From Pycnopodia helianthoides (taxonomy: Eukaryota > Echinodermata > Asteroidea > Forcipulatida > Asteriidae), in NCBI GenBank assembly GCA_032158295.1, contig CM063244.1, positions 8,636,055-8,700,054 on the forward strand: DNA of 64,000 nucleotides, given 5' to 3'. The position numbers and the translations under genes were made by a program. Under the pieces are notes generated by a model, which saw only the letters and a program-made list of their open reading frames with translations, ran no database searches and was not told where the DNA came from. Shown one piece after another: positions 31,926 to 44,402 of the stretch (its first letter is position 1; each line of letters starts with the position of its first letter).

Positions 31926-34189
31926 TATAAAGGGTGTTTTTTTTTTGCTGAATTATTCCTTGAAACAGCAGTTAAAAGATCTTCAATGTTTGATTGTTGT
32001 ATCGTCAATAAATTTGAGGTCAAATATTTGAAAATGTCAAGTTGTACTTGCCTTTTCTGTGTCCTGATTGCATTATATCCTGGCTATATGTCCGAAAGGC
32101 CAGTTTAGGGTTAACGTTTATGGTATTGTATTTTTTCTTTTCGTTTAGTTGTTAAAAAGCTTGCGACGAACACTGATAAATGTCAATGACCAGTCGTGCT
32201 TTGTGTGACCCAACATGTACATGACATAACAAATCTGTAAAAGTGTTAGCTCAGTCGGTTATCTGAGCCACGAGAAAAACAGTTCGAAATCCGATCATTG
32301 TGGTCACACCTCAAGTTTTGGACTTGTGTATTCGAAAATGAACTCTCGTAGGCATTTCTCAAAAAAAGAAACCCATTTCAGGCGAAAGTATTTCAAAGGA
32401 AGTTCTGCACCATGACCATCTTTATACCATGCGAGTTTTGTGTAAATCCGTAAACGTTTATATTTTCTATCTTACCAATGTTGTGCACAACCTAAAAACT
32501 TATTTTTGACTGAAAATCTACCCCTTTGTTGAGTGTTACTAAGTGTCCCTAATGTTGAAACTGAAAGAAAAGAAGAAAAAAGTGTACAGGAAGAAAGAGT
32601 TATTTAAATTTTCCGTCAATCAATTTTTGACTGTACAAACAAATATGAATTGTGAAACCAATGATGTACATGATAGGTGTGGACAAAAAAAATAGTTGCT
32701 AGAATTGAGTTAATTGTTTCCCTTTTGTTTTTAACAAGGGCAAGTTTTTGTCAAGTAATTATCGTTAATTAACCCCCATGTTAAAGCTTTTTTATATATA
32801 AAACAAAAAAAACACAAACATTTCTATGGCTTGGCCCTGTGTCGGCAGAACTGTAAATATTTCCTCTGTTTTTTTTTCCCCTGATAGTTTGTAGATTCAT
32901 TCATTCATTGTTTTTTTGGTTTCATTTTGGATGACTTAAAAAAATTAAAATAGAGAGAAAAAGGGGAAGAAAACATGAATTTTTGAATGTAGTTTAGCAT
33001 TACGTAAATGTATAAATGTGTCGAACATGTTAAGTCTATCAATTTTAGATGAGAAATGCTGCACGTTTTTTCAGAGCAGTGGGTCCAGGCATAGACTTAA
33101 TGTTTCAACTTATGGCTAGGTTTGTTTGATTCTTTATTCTATTTTGGGGGTCGTGTACCAGACTACCCATGGAATGGTTGCGATTTTACGGTGTTTGGAT
33201 CAGTTGACTTTATCGGATCGGATGCTGTTTGCATAACAAGCGTAAACAATGCATAGTTGGCACCAGGGGTAGTCCAAGACGTGCCTCGAAACTGAAATGT
33301 GGCCATGCTTGAGGATTGGCTCAAATTGAGCAATAATCGTTCAGAATCTTTTTAGAATATGCTTCCATACTTGTTGAGACTCAATTGGGGTCAAATTCAA
33401 AACCTTGTGGCATTTGTAGCTCATTCCTTTCCTGTTAAGGAATCTATTTTGAATTTCTTTGAATGTTGGTATTCTTTCTTTAAATACAAACAGACACACA
33501 GACCTTGTTATTTATTTATGTTTTTGGGGGCTAGAGATGACGGCTTTGTCAAGTATAGTGGCGATGATCATAACCCTACATTTTCCGGTGGGTCAAGGAC
33601 CGTGGGGTTATGATCATTCCAACTATGTCAGGCAGAGTAACTTCTCACGAGGTTTGTTCCAAAATCTTATTCCAGGTTCTAATTTTGGATCCACCGTTGG
33701 GCGTCTATGCCTCGTTTATTTCAGTCTCTGGGACGAAGCAAGCTGTTAGGCTAATGTTACGATGAAGAGTAAATGTATTGATACAATTTACAATGACTGC
33801 AGTTTGAGTTGTGTGTTTACAGAAAAGATATGACAATTTTTCCCCCGCAAAATCAGACTGAACTGGGCTGCGAGACATTTTCAACATAAGAAAGAATGCT
33901 ATTTTGAGTTATTCTTCGGGATTATTTTAACAAATAATCCTAGGAAGCCGAGACTTCTGATGGAATGACCAGTTATGATAAACGGAACTCTTTCCATATC
34001 CACCAATAATGCGCATTTGACTCTCCGCCCAGTTTCTTCTGATTTTGCAAGAACATATTATATATTTTTAGCGAAAATGTGTGGCTGTAGGGTTCAGCGT
34101 CAGTCTTTGAAGCCAATGTAGTGATCCAGACAAAACCGTTGTTTCAAACACTGCCTAAAGCTGTGTATAACTCAGCCATTTGCAAAACA

Positions 34190-34331
34190 TGCCTGGAAAT
34201 TTCATCTTTGAGCGGGCGAGGCCATTTTCATTTTGCCAAGGGCTCTTACGTTGCAAAAATCTTACAGTCTATGGGGAACTTTTTGAAAACAGCTCCATGG
34301 CCTAGACCAGAGGCCATGTGATTCCAGGCCT
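34190..34331. mobile_element. MITE family F copy (AGGCCTGGAAT termini)
   Basis: Starts GCCTGGAAATTTCATCTTTG and ends TGATTCCAGGCC, inverted. The interior shares GGCGAGGCCATTTTCATTTT and GGCCTAGACCAGAGGCCATG with 54238-54386. Confidence 0.65.
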
Positions 34332-34944
34332 GGAGTTAGATTTGCATGATGTCTGGTACAATGACTTGTTCGGTTACAAGTAAATGCTCAATTTAAATTC
34401 CTCAGACTAACTCTAGTGTTGCTATGTCACATTGTTAGCGGCAAGCCCTTTGAATAGTTACATAAGAGATGACGAACACCCATTCACAATTCCCGATGAA
34501 CTGTGTGGCACAATGATAATCATCTGCGTTGATGTGGATGTTGCTTGGTTGTTAGGGGTGAGTTTAACTGTTTCAACCATTGACCAATGGCAACTCAACC
34601 AAAACAAGTTAATGGTTACGACCGCCTAAACGCACCCTAGGCAAAAGCTTGAACCATGTGACACAACAACGATGGATTTAGTCAAGAGGAATCCAGATTG
34701 AAAACTACTAGTGCCCGTTGTGGCTTTCCATGTCAATGTTGAATTGTATGTAAAAGTCAGAGCTAAACTGAGCCCAATGTCATGACTCTGCTTACCGCAA
34801 ATTTCTACGCTTACCGCCATTCTCCGCTAACCAGAGTTAGCACGGGTTTTGTGCTCTAGCTGGGTAAGCAAGGAATGCTTGGTAATGTGAAGCATGATTG
34901 CTCACAAACACATTTCTTTACTAACCTGCAAAATACGCTCTACA

Positions 34945-35326
34945 TTAAAGGAACATTACAGAATTGGTTTTGCTAACAAAACAGTTGCTGGCAGTGTAAG
35001 CACTTTATGTAATCCACCATATACATAAACTGACAAACCTGTAGAAGTTTGAGATCGATCGGCCATCTAGGTCACGAGAAAATAGTGAAAAACCGATTAC
35101 ACATTTGCATGAAATCATATAGGTTCAACAAATGAATAAAACGCTCACTGAGCGATAAACTCCAATCGGAAAATGAGTTTATTCATTTCTCATCAAATAT
35201 GGCATTTCAGACAGAAATATTTCAAGGGATGTTTTCTACTATCATCATCATTAGACCGTGTAAGTTTTATGTAAATCTGTGATCAAAAAGTTTTTTCTTC
35301 TTACCAATTCTGTAATGTTCCTTTAA
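34945..35326 (+). mobile_element. MITE family C, copy 1 (TTAAAGGAACATTACAG termini)
   Basis: A 382-bp element with TTAAAGGAACATTACAGAAT at the left and ATTCTGTAATGTTCCTTTAA at the right, both with TTAA. No ORF. A close inverted copy is at 37360-37745. The TTAA ends suggest a piggyBac-type mobilising transposase (inference). Confidence 0.85.
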
Positions 35327-35397
35327 GCATGGTTTTTTTCCTGATACCACAAGTGATGATTTTTCTCTTTAAATAAGCAGAGCCATGGTTTGGGCCC

Positions 35398-35602
35398 AGG
35401 GCCCAATTTCATAAAGCTCTTACGCAGAAGAATATTGCTCAGCATATATTTTCGCTAAGCCCCCCCCAAAAAAAAATGACTGGGGTACCAGTCGCAACAA
35501 TGTAAACATTATGGAATTTCGGCTGGGAACCTGTTTCTGCTTAGCAAGATTTGTCTGTGCTTAGCGAATTGTTGTGCTTACCGGCTTTGTGAAGTTTGGG
35601 CC
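35398..35602. mobile_element. MITE family A, complete diverged copy
   Basis: Left GGCCCAATTTCATAAAGCTC, interior GGTACCAGTCGCAACAATGT and TCGGCTGGGAACCTGTTTCT, right GGCTTTGTGAAGTTTGGGCC at 35602. Confidence 0.75.
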
Positions 35603-36694
35603 AGATGGTTCGGGCTACATTTTCATGTGTTATGATGTTTAAAAGTAAGATTTACTTGAGGACTGTAAGCGACTTATAAAAATGACTCTTTTTTGGGTAA
35701 TTGTGTTGTTAAGTAACTCTCGAGTTAAGTATGAAGGAAAAATAAATTGAGATTTTTGTTTGTTTACAGGAACGCCTGCTTCTTTGATATGGATCCAGTG
35801 GGGGGGAAAAAACGAAATCAACAAACTTGTTGTTTCTTGATGATGTAAACTGAATACTGATTGTCTTGGTTCAAAACATGCACGTTATCCATTCAATGTG
35901 ACAGTAGGAAAACGTAACATTTTTTTGTGTCAGTAATAAATGCTTTTTAAACTGTAAAGAAAACACCCGTCTGTTGTCTCTTTTGATTCATGCCTTAAAT
36001 CTAGCGTTTGCCCTGTCTTAAATACTGCTCTTAATGCACCGTATTTTTTGGTGCAGTTGGTAGGCCTTATTTGCTGTGAATGTGATTGTGTCCAGATTGG
36101 CGTGTGTAAATTTAAAAACTTTCCTAGATGTAACAGTACACTACTGGTACGGTTGTAGTCTCATCCAAGCACAGGTGCAAAATGAGACAAGAGAAGTGAC
36201 AGAACACCGATGTTAAAACTGTACACAGCTAGCTGAGCAGACGATAATCGTTTAAGTTATACCCCCTGGAAGGATAAAAATGTTTTTGAGAGCACCCTCA
36301 TGCGGTCAAAAATACGGAGCATTCAACTCGTTTCCATATTATTGCAAAATGTACATACAACTAATATTAAGAAGGTCTATTGAACAAAGATGTATGAAGA
36401 CCTTATAAAATAATAATTGTAAGAGACTCAATGAAGCAGAGGCAAATATTGAGGCATACTCAAAAGACAGGGTCTTGTAGAGAAATGCCTTAAACAACAA
36501 AAGACTAGATTACTAAATGGAACTTAAAGAGCTACTTGAATGAGAGTAAAGAAAAACGTATTATTTGCTGAAATTCATTTACAAGCGCTCAATGAATACA
36601 GACATACAGTACTGCTCTAATGTTCTGACACCCACTTGTTCCAATAACCCACTTGTGAGATTGTTAGCCCTGGAATCCCTTGTGATCTACACGC

Positions 36695-36716
36695 TAGGGT
36701 TAGGGTTAGGGTTGCG
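36695..36716. repeat. Short interstitial telomere-like repeat
   Basis: Three and a half units of the TTAGGG type (CTAGGGTTAGGGTTAGGGTT). A further CTAGGGTTAGG lies at about 36870. Confidence 0.75.
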
Positions 36717-37359
36717 GCTACAATCCTGGCCATATCTCGTTGGGCCCCCGCCCCCTGTTCAATGTTGGTTCTCATTGAGCGGTCTGCGCTCCTAACAACA
36801 TTGAGCGGGAGAGCGGGGAGGGTATGTTCACTGTCACGTGGCCCAAGCATTTTGGCCGGGATTGTAGGTCTAGGGTTAGGAACATATCTGTAGGGACGCT
36901 GGACCTAAGGTGTGTAACCATCCCAGTGGCTAGATCAAGGCGTTTGACATTATTATCCCTGTTCATCAGGCATACTAAGACAATTCCTCAAACTTTCTCA
37001 ACCCTCTTGGGAGCTGCTTAAATTACCGCCAAGGTAAAAACCAACCATTGGTGTACGGGGGACTCGTGTTAAGGAAGGTACAGGGGTTGATTTAACACGG
37101 GTAAAATTGCTTTTTTGGCTTTCTCTGTCCATTTTTATCTTGCTTTGCCCAAATTTTCGTCACTGTTTTGCCTGAATTTGGGAGGCGGCACTTGCCCCAC
37201 CCCATCCCCCTCCGTCTTACGCCTCTGATTCCAATACAATACTGCCTCGGCCCTCTCAGGTTCCCAACTATGCACCATTATCGTGTGTTCCGCACAATCA
37301 TATTTAGCAATTAATATATATCTAAAATGCATGGCGATACAGATGTCTTGGCTCTATAC

Positions 37360-37745
37360 TTAAAGGAACATTACAGAATTGGTATTTGCAAAATATACTT
37401 TTGATCATAGATTTACATAAAACTTACACGGTCTAATGATGATGATAGTAGAAAACATCCCTTGAAATATTTCTGTCTGAAATGCCATATTTGATGAGAA
37501 ATGAATAAACTAATTTTCCAATTGGAGTTTATCGCTCAGTGAGCGTTTTATTCGTTTGTTGAACCTATTATGATTTCATGCAAATGTGTAATCGTTTTTT
37601 TCACTATTTTCTCGTGACCCAGATGGCCGATCGATCTCAAACTTCTACAGGTTTGTCAGTTTATGTATATGGTGGATTACATAAAGTGCTTACACTGCCA
37701 TCAACTGTTTTGTTAGCAAAAACCAATTCTGTAATGTTCCTTTAA
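37360..37745 (-). mobile_element. MITE family C, copy 2, inverted to copy 1
   Basis: Same TTAA-flanked 22-bp termini as 34945-35326. The interior is its reverse complement: GGTGGATTACATAAAGTGCT at the right end here matches AGCACTTTATGTAATCCACC at the left of copy 1. Identity is high throughout. Confidence 0.85.
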
Positions 37746-40034
37746 TACGGTGTTTCTTTTTTCCCGTTTTCACCATTTTTCATTTATGTGCACTCGAGGT
37801 AAAATATCTCCTTTTTTATTTAAATTACGAAGCGCCCTCTATGTTTTATGTTTTGTATTTCACGGGCTTTCCATGCCCTGGCCCATCAACATACTCCATG
37901 CTTCAACTCGGTGTTTTTCATCTATTTTTCTCACAAACGGTTTACACAAGTTCGAGGAACGACACTACGTGTTTGTACAAAGGAGAACATGTTAGTGCAG
38001 TTCAAATAAATGGTCCAAACCAACTTGACAGCAGAGTTACGCTTCCCGTATCTTAATTGATCCAAACTAACGCGGGTCACGCAGACATGACATGCAAATC
38101 AATCTAATTTCTCCATTTCGGACAAATCCCTACAATCAAACATAACAAAGTGGAGACAGACCTCAAAAGTATACATAGTCGGTTTTTTTAATTGTTTCAT
38201 TGTTTCTTTTTAACACTACATCAACTCTTACTCCATTCATTTGTTTTTATAAAAAAAACATGTTTTAAATACATTTTGATCAAATATTCACAAATATAGT
38301 TTTTTCTGTGTTCTTGTAAATTAGGACTTAACTTAGCAGTTTGTAAAAAATAAAAACCCTATGTGTCAATGTAACCCCTCCCCCCCCCTCCCCGAGATAA
38401 AATAAATATAAATAAATAACATAATTTGAACCAAGCCTGATCAGCAATTTTTTAGAAAAAAGGGAAAAAACCCTAAAATAGTTCTGCAGTTTTAGGAAAA
38501 AACACTGTGACCTTAAAGGAACAGCAAACACTTAAACAATTTCTTAAGTATGTTATAAATCTAACCTATCATGAGCCTTGCAAAATGGAAACACATTGCA
38601 CTTTTATTTTGCATGAAACATTTTTGCAAAGAAATTGTCTTCAACTTTCATGACGGTTTGAGTTTTTTTTTACACAGTGATTTTCCCAAATAATCCCACA
38701 CGGTCAAAGACCCTACACAAGTTTTGTTTAGGGTTAACATTAACTACTACTACCCAAAGATTTTGTGACAGATGTCAAACTGGAGGCTTATTCCAACTTA
38801 TAACAGCTTTTTTTTTTATTAAGGAGCGATCGCCCCTCCACCCCTTGACGATAAAAAAACCCACACTTTAAATTGTTTACAGCAGACTGTTGTACAATTA
38901 CGCTCGACTTGAATTATTTTGATTCACACACAGCCAATTAGATAGCATGAAAATGTCACAAGGTGGCTTACAGCCAATCAAAATACAGCAGCAGCACATT
39001 AGGGGATATAAAAAAGAAGAAGAAGAATTATGACCGTGAACTGTTTTGAACAAGAAACAATTAACTGCCAAGCATAAGAAAATTTCAAAAAGGATGCGCA
39101 GAGCAGACCCCCCCCCTCCCCCGTAAAAGAAGAATGATTATCAGAGAAAAAAATCGTGACTTATTTCTGCAAAGTTATGCTAGGAAATGATAATTGCTTG
39201 GCAATCATTTTCTACAAAACGACGCTCTGGAATTAAGGGTCTACCTTTGCTGTATGTAAAGAACTTCACATAAATATAAACCCTGCATTTAAAAAAAAAA
39301 TGTTCACAGGCAGTTTGGTCTTAATTGTCAAACAGCCTGTAAAATTACAGTTTTCTAACCCTACCAGTGCCCTAATTGCAAATAGCAATTCTAGAAACGA
39401 AGACCGCAATCAAGGCATGAACAAGTTCAAAGCCGACTTCACAAACTTTTAGTTTGATCACAACTTGGAAGTTTCTCAAAAGGTCATTTCGGTGTGTTGC
39501 AACCAGTGCAAACGCATTACTAAATAGGGCCAATTGAATCGGCCCCACCACTACACGGTCCGAAAAGTGGACCGAGTTTATCTCCAAGAGACACCGTTAG
39601 GGTTAAGAAATCTAGATCTTGATAACAATGCAATTCTTTTAAGACACAATGACAATCAACAAGAGCACTTACAACATTGCTTTTTTTTATTTCTATGGCA
39701 ACAACCTGGTTTTCAATGAAGAGTGCACCTAAGTTTGTATACAAAAAATGCAAATTAAATGTAATCAAATGTACTATAAAATTGCAACCAAACAAATGTG
39801 AATGTTTTAATGAACAATGTCCTTCACAATGAGCAAGATGTCAGTGGTGCTCTCAATCGCAAACGTACACTTCGCACAAGGACTGCTCACTGCATGCACA
39901 AAGTGGAAGCCGACTGACTCTACAGAATGTAAATTTTAACATGAAGACCAGGGGCCGATTTCACAAAGCACTAAGATTCATCCTAAGATGTTTGCAGGTA
40001 AGATCAATATTAGCTCTTTGTGAAATCGCACCCA

Positions 40035-40110
40035 GTGCCCAATTTCATAGAGCTGCTTAACGTGCTTACCATGCGAGTTTCCATTTCATAGCGCAGCTAA
40101 CCGCAAGCAA
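40035..40110. mobile_element. MITE family A fragment
   Basis: GCCCAATTTCATAGAGCTGC followed by TTACCATGCGAGTTTCCA and a second CATTTCATAGCGCAGCT. Only terminal sequence remains. Confidence 0.55.
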
Positions 40111-40701
40111 ACAAATTTTCTTGTAATAAAGAACACCTCATCATAACTCATTTCTTGTCATAAAAATTACAACATCAGAATTAAAATCACACAAATAAAC
40201 GCAAAAATATGACAAACATAATGAGTGGATCCGTTCAACCCAACCAGACTTTTGTCAGCGATGAAAACAGTCATGATCTTTGCTGGTGACACATTATATT
40301 GTCCAGTGACTTTCATAACAAAAATATAAAGAAGTTAAGTACGAAGAGCCTAATTCATGCCATACTCCACTCTGTGGAGGGAAAACACGTAATTTTTTGC
40401 AGTTGCCAAAGATTCAGTCATCAAGTTTCAAAGCATATTTGATTGTTAAAGCAACGAGTCCTGGGGTTACTCAAAATTCAGCGTATTGAGAAGGCTGTTC
40501 CAAGTCGTGCCACAAATGTGGTCTTAGTTATTGACTTATGTCACATTATATCAGAGTTCTTCCAGTTTAAATAAAAAGTAATTACTTTGGGAAGCGCAGC
40601 AGTATTGCAAACATATATGATTATTCAAAAATTTGATTTAACAAGACTTGTTGTTCCCATTCTCAAATGGCACTGTGCCTTTGAGTTTTTTTACTCTCTA
40701 T

Positions 40702-41714
40702 AAACAGAGAGTTGCGCATTTGTGTACAGAGAGTTGCGCATTTGTTAACAGAGAGTTTCGCATTTGTGTAACAGTGAGTTAGCATTTGTGTAACAGAGAG
40801 TTGCGCATTTGTGTAACAGAGAGTTGCGCATTTGTGTAACAGAGAGTTACGCATTTGTTTAACAGAGAGTTGCGCATTTGTGTAACGAGAGTTACGCATT
40901 TGTGAAACAGAGTTACGCATTTGTGTACAGAGAGTTACGCATTTGTGTAACAGTGAGTTGCGCATTTGTGTAACAGAGAGTTGCGCATTTGTGTAACAGA
41001 GAGTTGCGCATTTGTGTAACAGAGAGTTACGCAATTGTGTAACAGAGAGTTGCGCATTTGTGTAACAGAGAGTTACGCATTGTGTAACAGAGAGTTACGC
41101 AATTGTGTAACAGAGAGTTGCGCATTTGTGTAACAGAGAGTTACGCAATTGTGTACAGAGAGTCGCCATTTGTGTAACAGAGAGTTGCGCATTTGTGTAA
41201 CAGAGTTACGCATTTGTGTAACAGAGAGTTATCATTGTGTAACGAGAGTTGCGCAATTGTGTAACAGAGAGTTGCGCATTTGTGTAAAGAGAGTTGCGCA
41301 TTTGTGTAACAGAGAGTTGCGCATTTGTGTAACAGAGAGTTGCGCATTTGTGTAACAGAGAGTTGCGCATTTGTGTAACAGAGAGTTACGCAATTGTGTA
41401 ACAGAGAGTTGCGCATTTGTGTAACAGAGAGTTGCAATTGTGTAACAGAGAGTTACCATTGTGTACAGAGAGTTGCGCATTTGTGTAACAGAGAGTTACG
41501 CAATTGTGTAACAGAGAGTCGCGCATTTGTGTAACAGAGAGTTGCGCATTTGTGTAACAGAGTTACGCATTTGTGTAACAGAGAGTTACACATTTGTGTA
41601 ACAGAGAGTTGCGCATTTGTGTAACAGGAGTTGCGCATTTGTGTAACAGGAGTTGCGCATTTGTGTAACAGAGAGTTGGCATTTGTGTACAGAGAGTTGC
41701 GCATTGTGTAACGC
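40702..41714. repeat. 1-kb minisatellite, 23-bp unit, about 44 copies
   Basis: The unit is CAGAGAGTTGCGCATTTGTG plus TAA. Variants are GCGC to ACGC and CATTTG to CAATTG, with many 1-3-bp deletions. Because 23 is not a multiple of 3 and the unit lacks stops on the minus strand, long false ORFs with a 23-residue period appear there. It lies between the convergent HCFC1 and CUPID genes. Confidence 0.97.
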
Positions 41715-42189
41715 ACATTACACAAATGCTGATTAAACATTAAGTAGAAAGGGGGCACACTGATTTTTATCAATTTATCTTCAATTTGTTGGAGTCTTTA
41801 CAAAGTGTTCTGTCTGATGTTAGATTCATTGAAACACTCAATTTGTAAAACTTCAACAAATTAAAAATGATATTTGCATTAAAAAAAAAAAAAAAAGAAA
41901 ATTGTACCTTTTGCTTTTATCAAAAGGTGAGAGATAATTGAAAAGAACAACCTCAAATGAAACGTACTTCTCCCTATTTCAAAAACAGAACTTTGGTATA
42001 AAGTATTTATTAAAAAAAAAAAACGCAACGGTCTAAAAACAAGCTCTAAAAAGAGAAAAAAATCAGCCACTTAAAAGGAAATCTTTGCCATAAAAAATAT
42101 ATAACTTAATATTCTTCCGTAAAATTTGTGTTGTCCGACCATTTCATTTTAAAATAACCTTATGAAATGTACACACGAATGATCGAGAC

Positions 42190-42388
42190 AATAATTTACA
42201 AAGAGACGTTTTATTTACAGGTATAACTACAAAAGGAGTGAGAGAGGGTTTTCTCCTGTACAGATGATCGCGATGAAGAGAGTTGTGGACGAAGACGTTG
42301 GTTGAGATCGTACAATCTGCCAGCAGAAGGTTTTTTTTCTATCAGCTTCAGCGAGGAGACGTTGGGAGCCAGCCCGGGGGATGAGAAA
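42190..42388 (-). other. Probable 3' UTR terminal exon of the CUPID gene, with poly(A) signal
   Basis: On the minus strand an acceptor after a T-rich run (TTTTTTTGACACAG) opens at 42388. The exon runs through TTTCTCATCCCCCGGGCTGG to AATAAA at 42215-42210, with an expected cleavage site about 42180-42195. The preceding coding exon has a donor (GTGAGCCC) 40 bp after its stop, which fits a spliced 3' UTR. Assignment to this gene is inference from orientation and order. Confidence 0.55.
42210..42215 (-). terminator. Poly(A) signal AATAAA
   Basis: A canonical AATAAA on the minus strand (TTTATT on plus), near the end of the putative last exon. It would end the CUPID-gene transcript. Confidence 0.55.
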
Positions 42389-42399
42389 CTGTGTCAAAA

Positions 42400-44208
42400 A
42401 AAAAAAAAAAAAAATCAGAAATAGAATTTATTAGATTTAAAATATTGATTGGCATGATTTAAAAAAAACATGAAATTTGTTTCCCTGTGTACAATGAAAT
42501 TAAATACAAGTGTGGGGAATCAAGCAATAGACAACAAGAATTTAAAATTACACAAATTTTCAGTAATATAAAAGGGTGGGAGCAAGAAGTTTATACAGAA
42601 ACAAAATATACATCTACATACAAAATATTTAAAATGCAACACATTATCTCGACCAACTACTGTTAAAAAGGCACTGGGTAGAAAGAAAACTTCAGGCGTA
42701 GTTGTCGGACCCTGCCTGAGCAATTCTGAATGATTAAGAGGGTTAATCATCAATGATTATTACTCGGGTGGGATTCGAACCATACTAAGTATACAGTGCT
42801 TAACCAACAACAGTGCTTAAACCAACAGAATAAATATATATATAGCAACAATCACAAATCAAATAAAATACAAGAGGAAATGAAACAAACAAACATGTAC
42901 AAATATAGCTGCAAAATATACTTTAAAATGTTGTAAGGGCGCCCATACTCTGAACGTTAGGGGTCAGTCGCCAGTTATGAAATGCCAACAAGAAGAAAGA
43001 TTTACTACAAATAAATTTCAAAGACACAATCCAACTAAAAATGAGTTTACGTGGAAAACAAATTTTAAGGCATTTCACGATTATTAATCAAGTTGAATTA
43101 AATATCTGTCTCTCAGTCTCACAACTACAATGTAGTTGCCCAGGGTAGACAAATCTCAGTTCAGTCCCTAGCTAGAGACTATATTGTTCAAATTGAATAC
43201 AAAAGCAATAGCAGAGCCAGCCAGTAAAAAACTGAAAAGCCGGTGGGTATTTTTGTGAGGTTACAGTGCCCCAGCTACGACCGAAACCATAGCTGTGGGC
43301 GACTGCATGTACCTTAGACAGAATTGTTACAAATAAGTGTTAAGGGATAAAGCATGGTGAATTATCGGCACAAGGTAGGTAAGAAAACAAGACAGTACTC
43401 ACACAGCACAGCACAGATAAGGTGGTGGATGGTGCAATTGAAAATAAGGTAAAATACTCCTCTAACAAAATAATATCGATTCTAAAAAACAGGGGCCACC
43501 TGGCCTTAGGCTAACTTCAGCCATTTTACTATCAATATGGTCCATCCACCACCACTCCTAATTGTAGAGTCCACAGCGGACCATGCTGCTCGTAGTTTTT
43601 ATAAATGTGACCGAAATCTGAACGGAAATTTCCACTTGATAAGACCATGCTTAACTTAGAATAGAGCATTCATTAATACTTTCCAGAGGGCTAGTTGGAC
43701 CAGCTGGGTAACTGGGTCAACCAACTGGGTCAATCACAAAGGCTCCATTTAACATGACAAAGGAGCAGGGGCCACAACAGTAACAATGACACTGGATTAT
43801 TGTGGTCTTGCATAACATGTCAATAAAAACTGTGTCAACTCAACCTTAGCAAAGGTGACCAACAGAGGGCTCTGCCAATCTCTCACAGCTTAAAGGGGCA
43901 AACTAACATCAAACTTGTCGAAACAAACTTTGTAATTTTGTCACAGTTTATTTAAGAAACATTCAATAAATTATAAAATAAAAATATAAATAAATAAATA
44001 AATAAATAAATAATAGAAAAAATTATAAATACAAATAAATAAATGAAAAAAAAAAAAATCATAAAAAATTAAAATTACCAAAGAAATAATCCACAACAAA
44101 CTGATGGACAATAGACATGTGTAACAAAAAATCTCCCCAAAACCTTGGGGTTTTCCCAAAGAGATTCAAGGTCCACAGAGGTTGAAGAGAGAAAGGCCGA
44201 GGGCTCAC
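42400..44208 (-). other. Presumed 3' UTR intron of the CUPID gene
   Basis: About 1.8 kb with no gene recognised. It has AT-rich sequence, a (TAAA)n run at 43983-44013 and a CGGGTGGGATTCGAACCA tRNA-like scrap at 42767 (minus strand). If the UTR exon is wrong, this is intergenic. Confidence 0.45.
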
Positions 44209-44402
44209 CTAAAGTTGACAGCAGCTTTCTCTGCTGTATCTCGTTGCGTCAGACCAGCGTTCCCGACTGGGCGCTGCTGTCGTGATCCTCCAGCCACGCC
44301 AACATCTCTTCGCTGAAGCTGTCCGCTATCGCCAATGATTCCCCCGCATCGCCGCGGTACGTCAAGTCGTCTAGTGATGCGGAGAAAGAGTCACGCGAAA
44401 TC
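44209..44402 (-). CDS. CUPID gene: last coding exon
   Basis: Acceptor CCCCGCAG, then AG/G joining the 57089-58833 exon in phase. It encodes RISRDSFSASLDDLTYRGDA, GESLAIADSFSEEMLAWLED, then HDSSAQSGTLV and TGA at 44251-44249. The end is acidic and helical (SEEMLAWLED). I do not recognise this tail in vertebrate relatives. The exon continues 40 bp past the stop to a GTGAGC donor. The stop-to-junction distance is under 50 bp, so the mRNA should escape nonsense-mediated decay. Confidence 0.8.

Larger units (their letters stand above)
27939..42189. other. HCFC1 3' UTR and convergent intergenic region, no further gene seen
   Basis: About 14 kb between the HCFC1 stop and the terminal exon of the CUPID gene. 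It is AT-rich with homopolymer runs. ORFs are short and unlike known proteins. AATAAA signals on the plus strand lie at 28125, 31371 and 35935. The last is followed by GT-rich sequence, but I cannot choose among them. It holds several MITEs, SINE fragments and one large minisatellite, listed separately. A noncoding RNA cannot be excluded. Confidence 0.6.

Noticed and set aside
36695..36716. Telomere or chromosome-end signal
   Set aside because: Only about three TTAGGG units in otherwise ordinary sequence. Too short to indicate a telomere or fusion point.
40663..41773. Long minus-strand ORFs with repeated NAQLSVTQMRNSLLHKC-type peptides
   Set aside because: They are translations of the 23-bp minisatellite. 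Because 23 is not divisible by 3, the frame rotates and no stop occurs. There is no other coding evidence.
27939..42189. An additional protein gene between HCFC1 and the CUPID gene
   Set aside because: ORFs in both strands are short (at most about 120 codons), overlap repeats or lack recognisable domains and paired splice sites.
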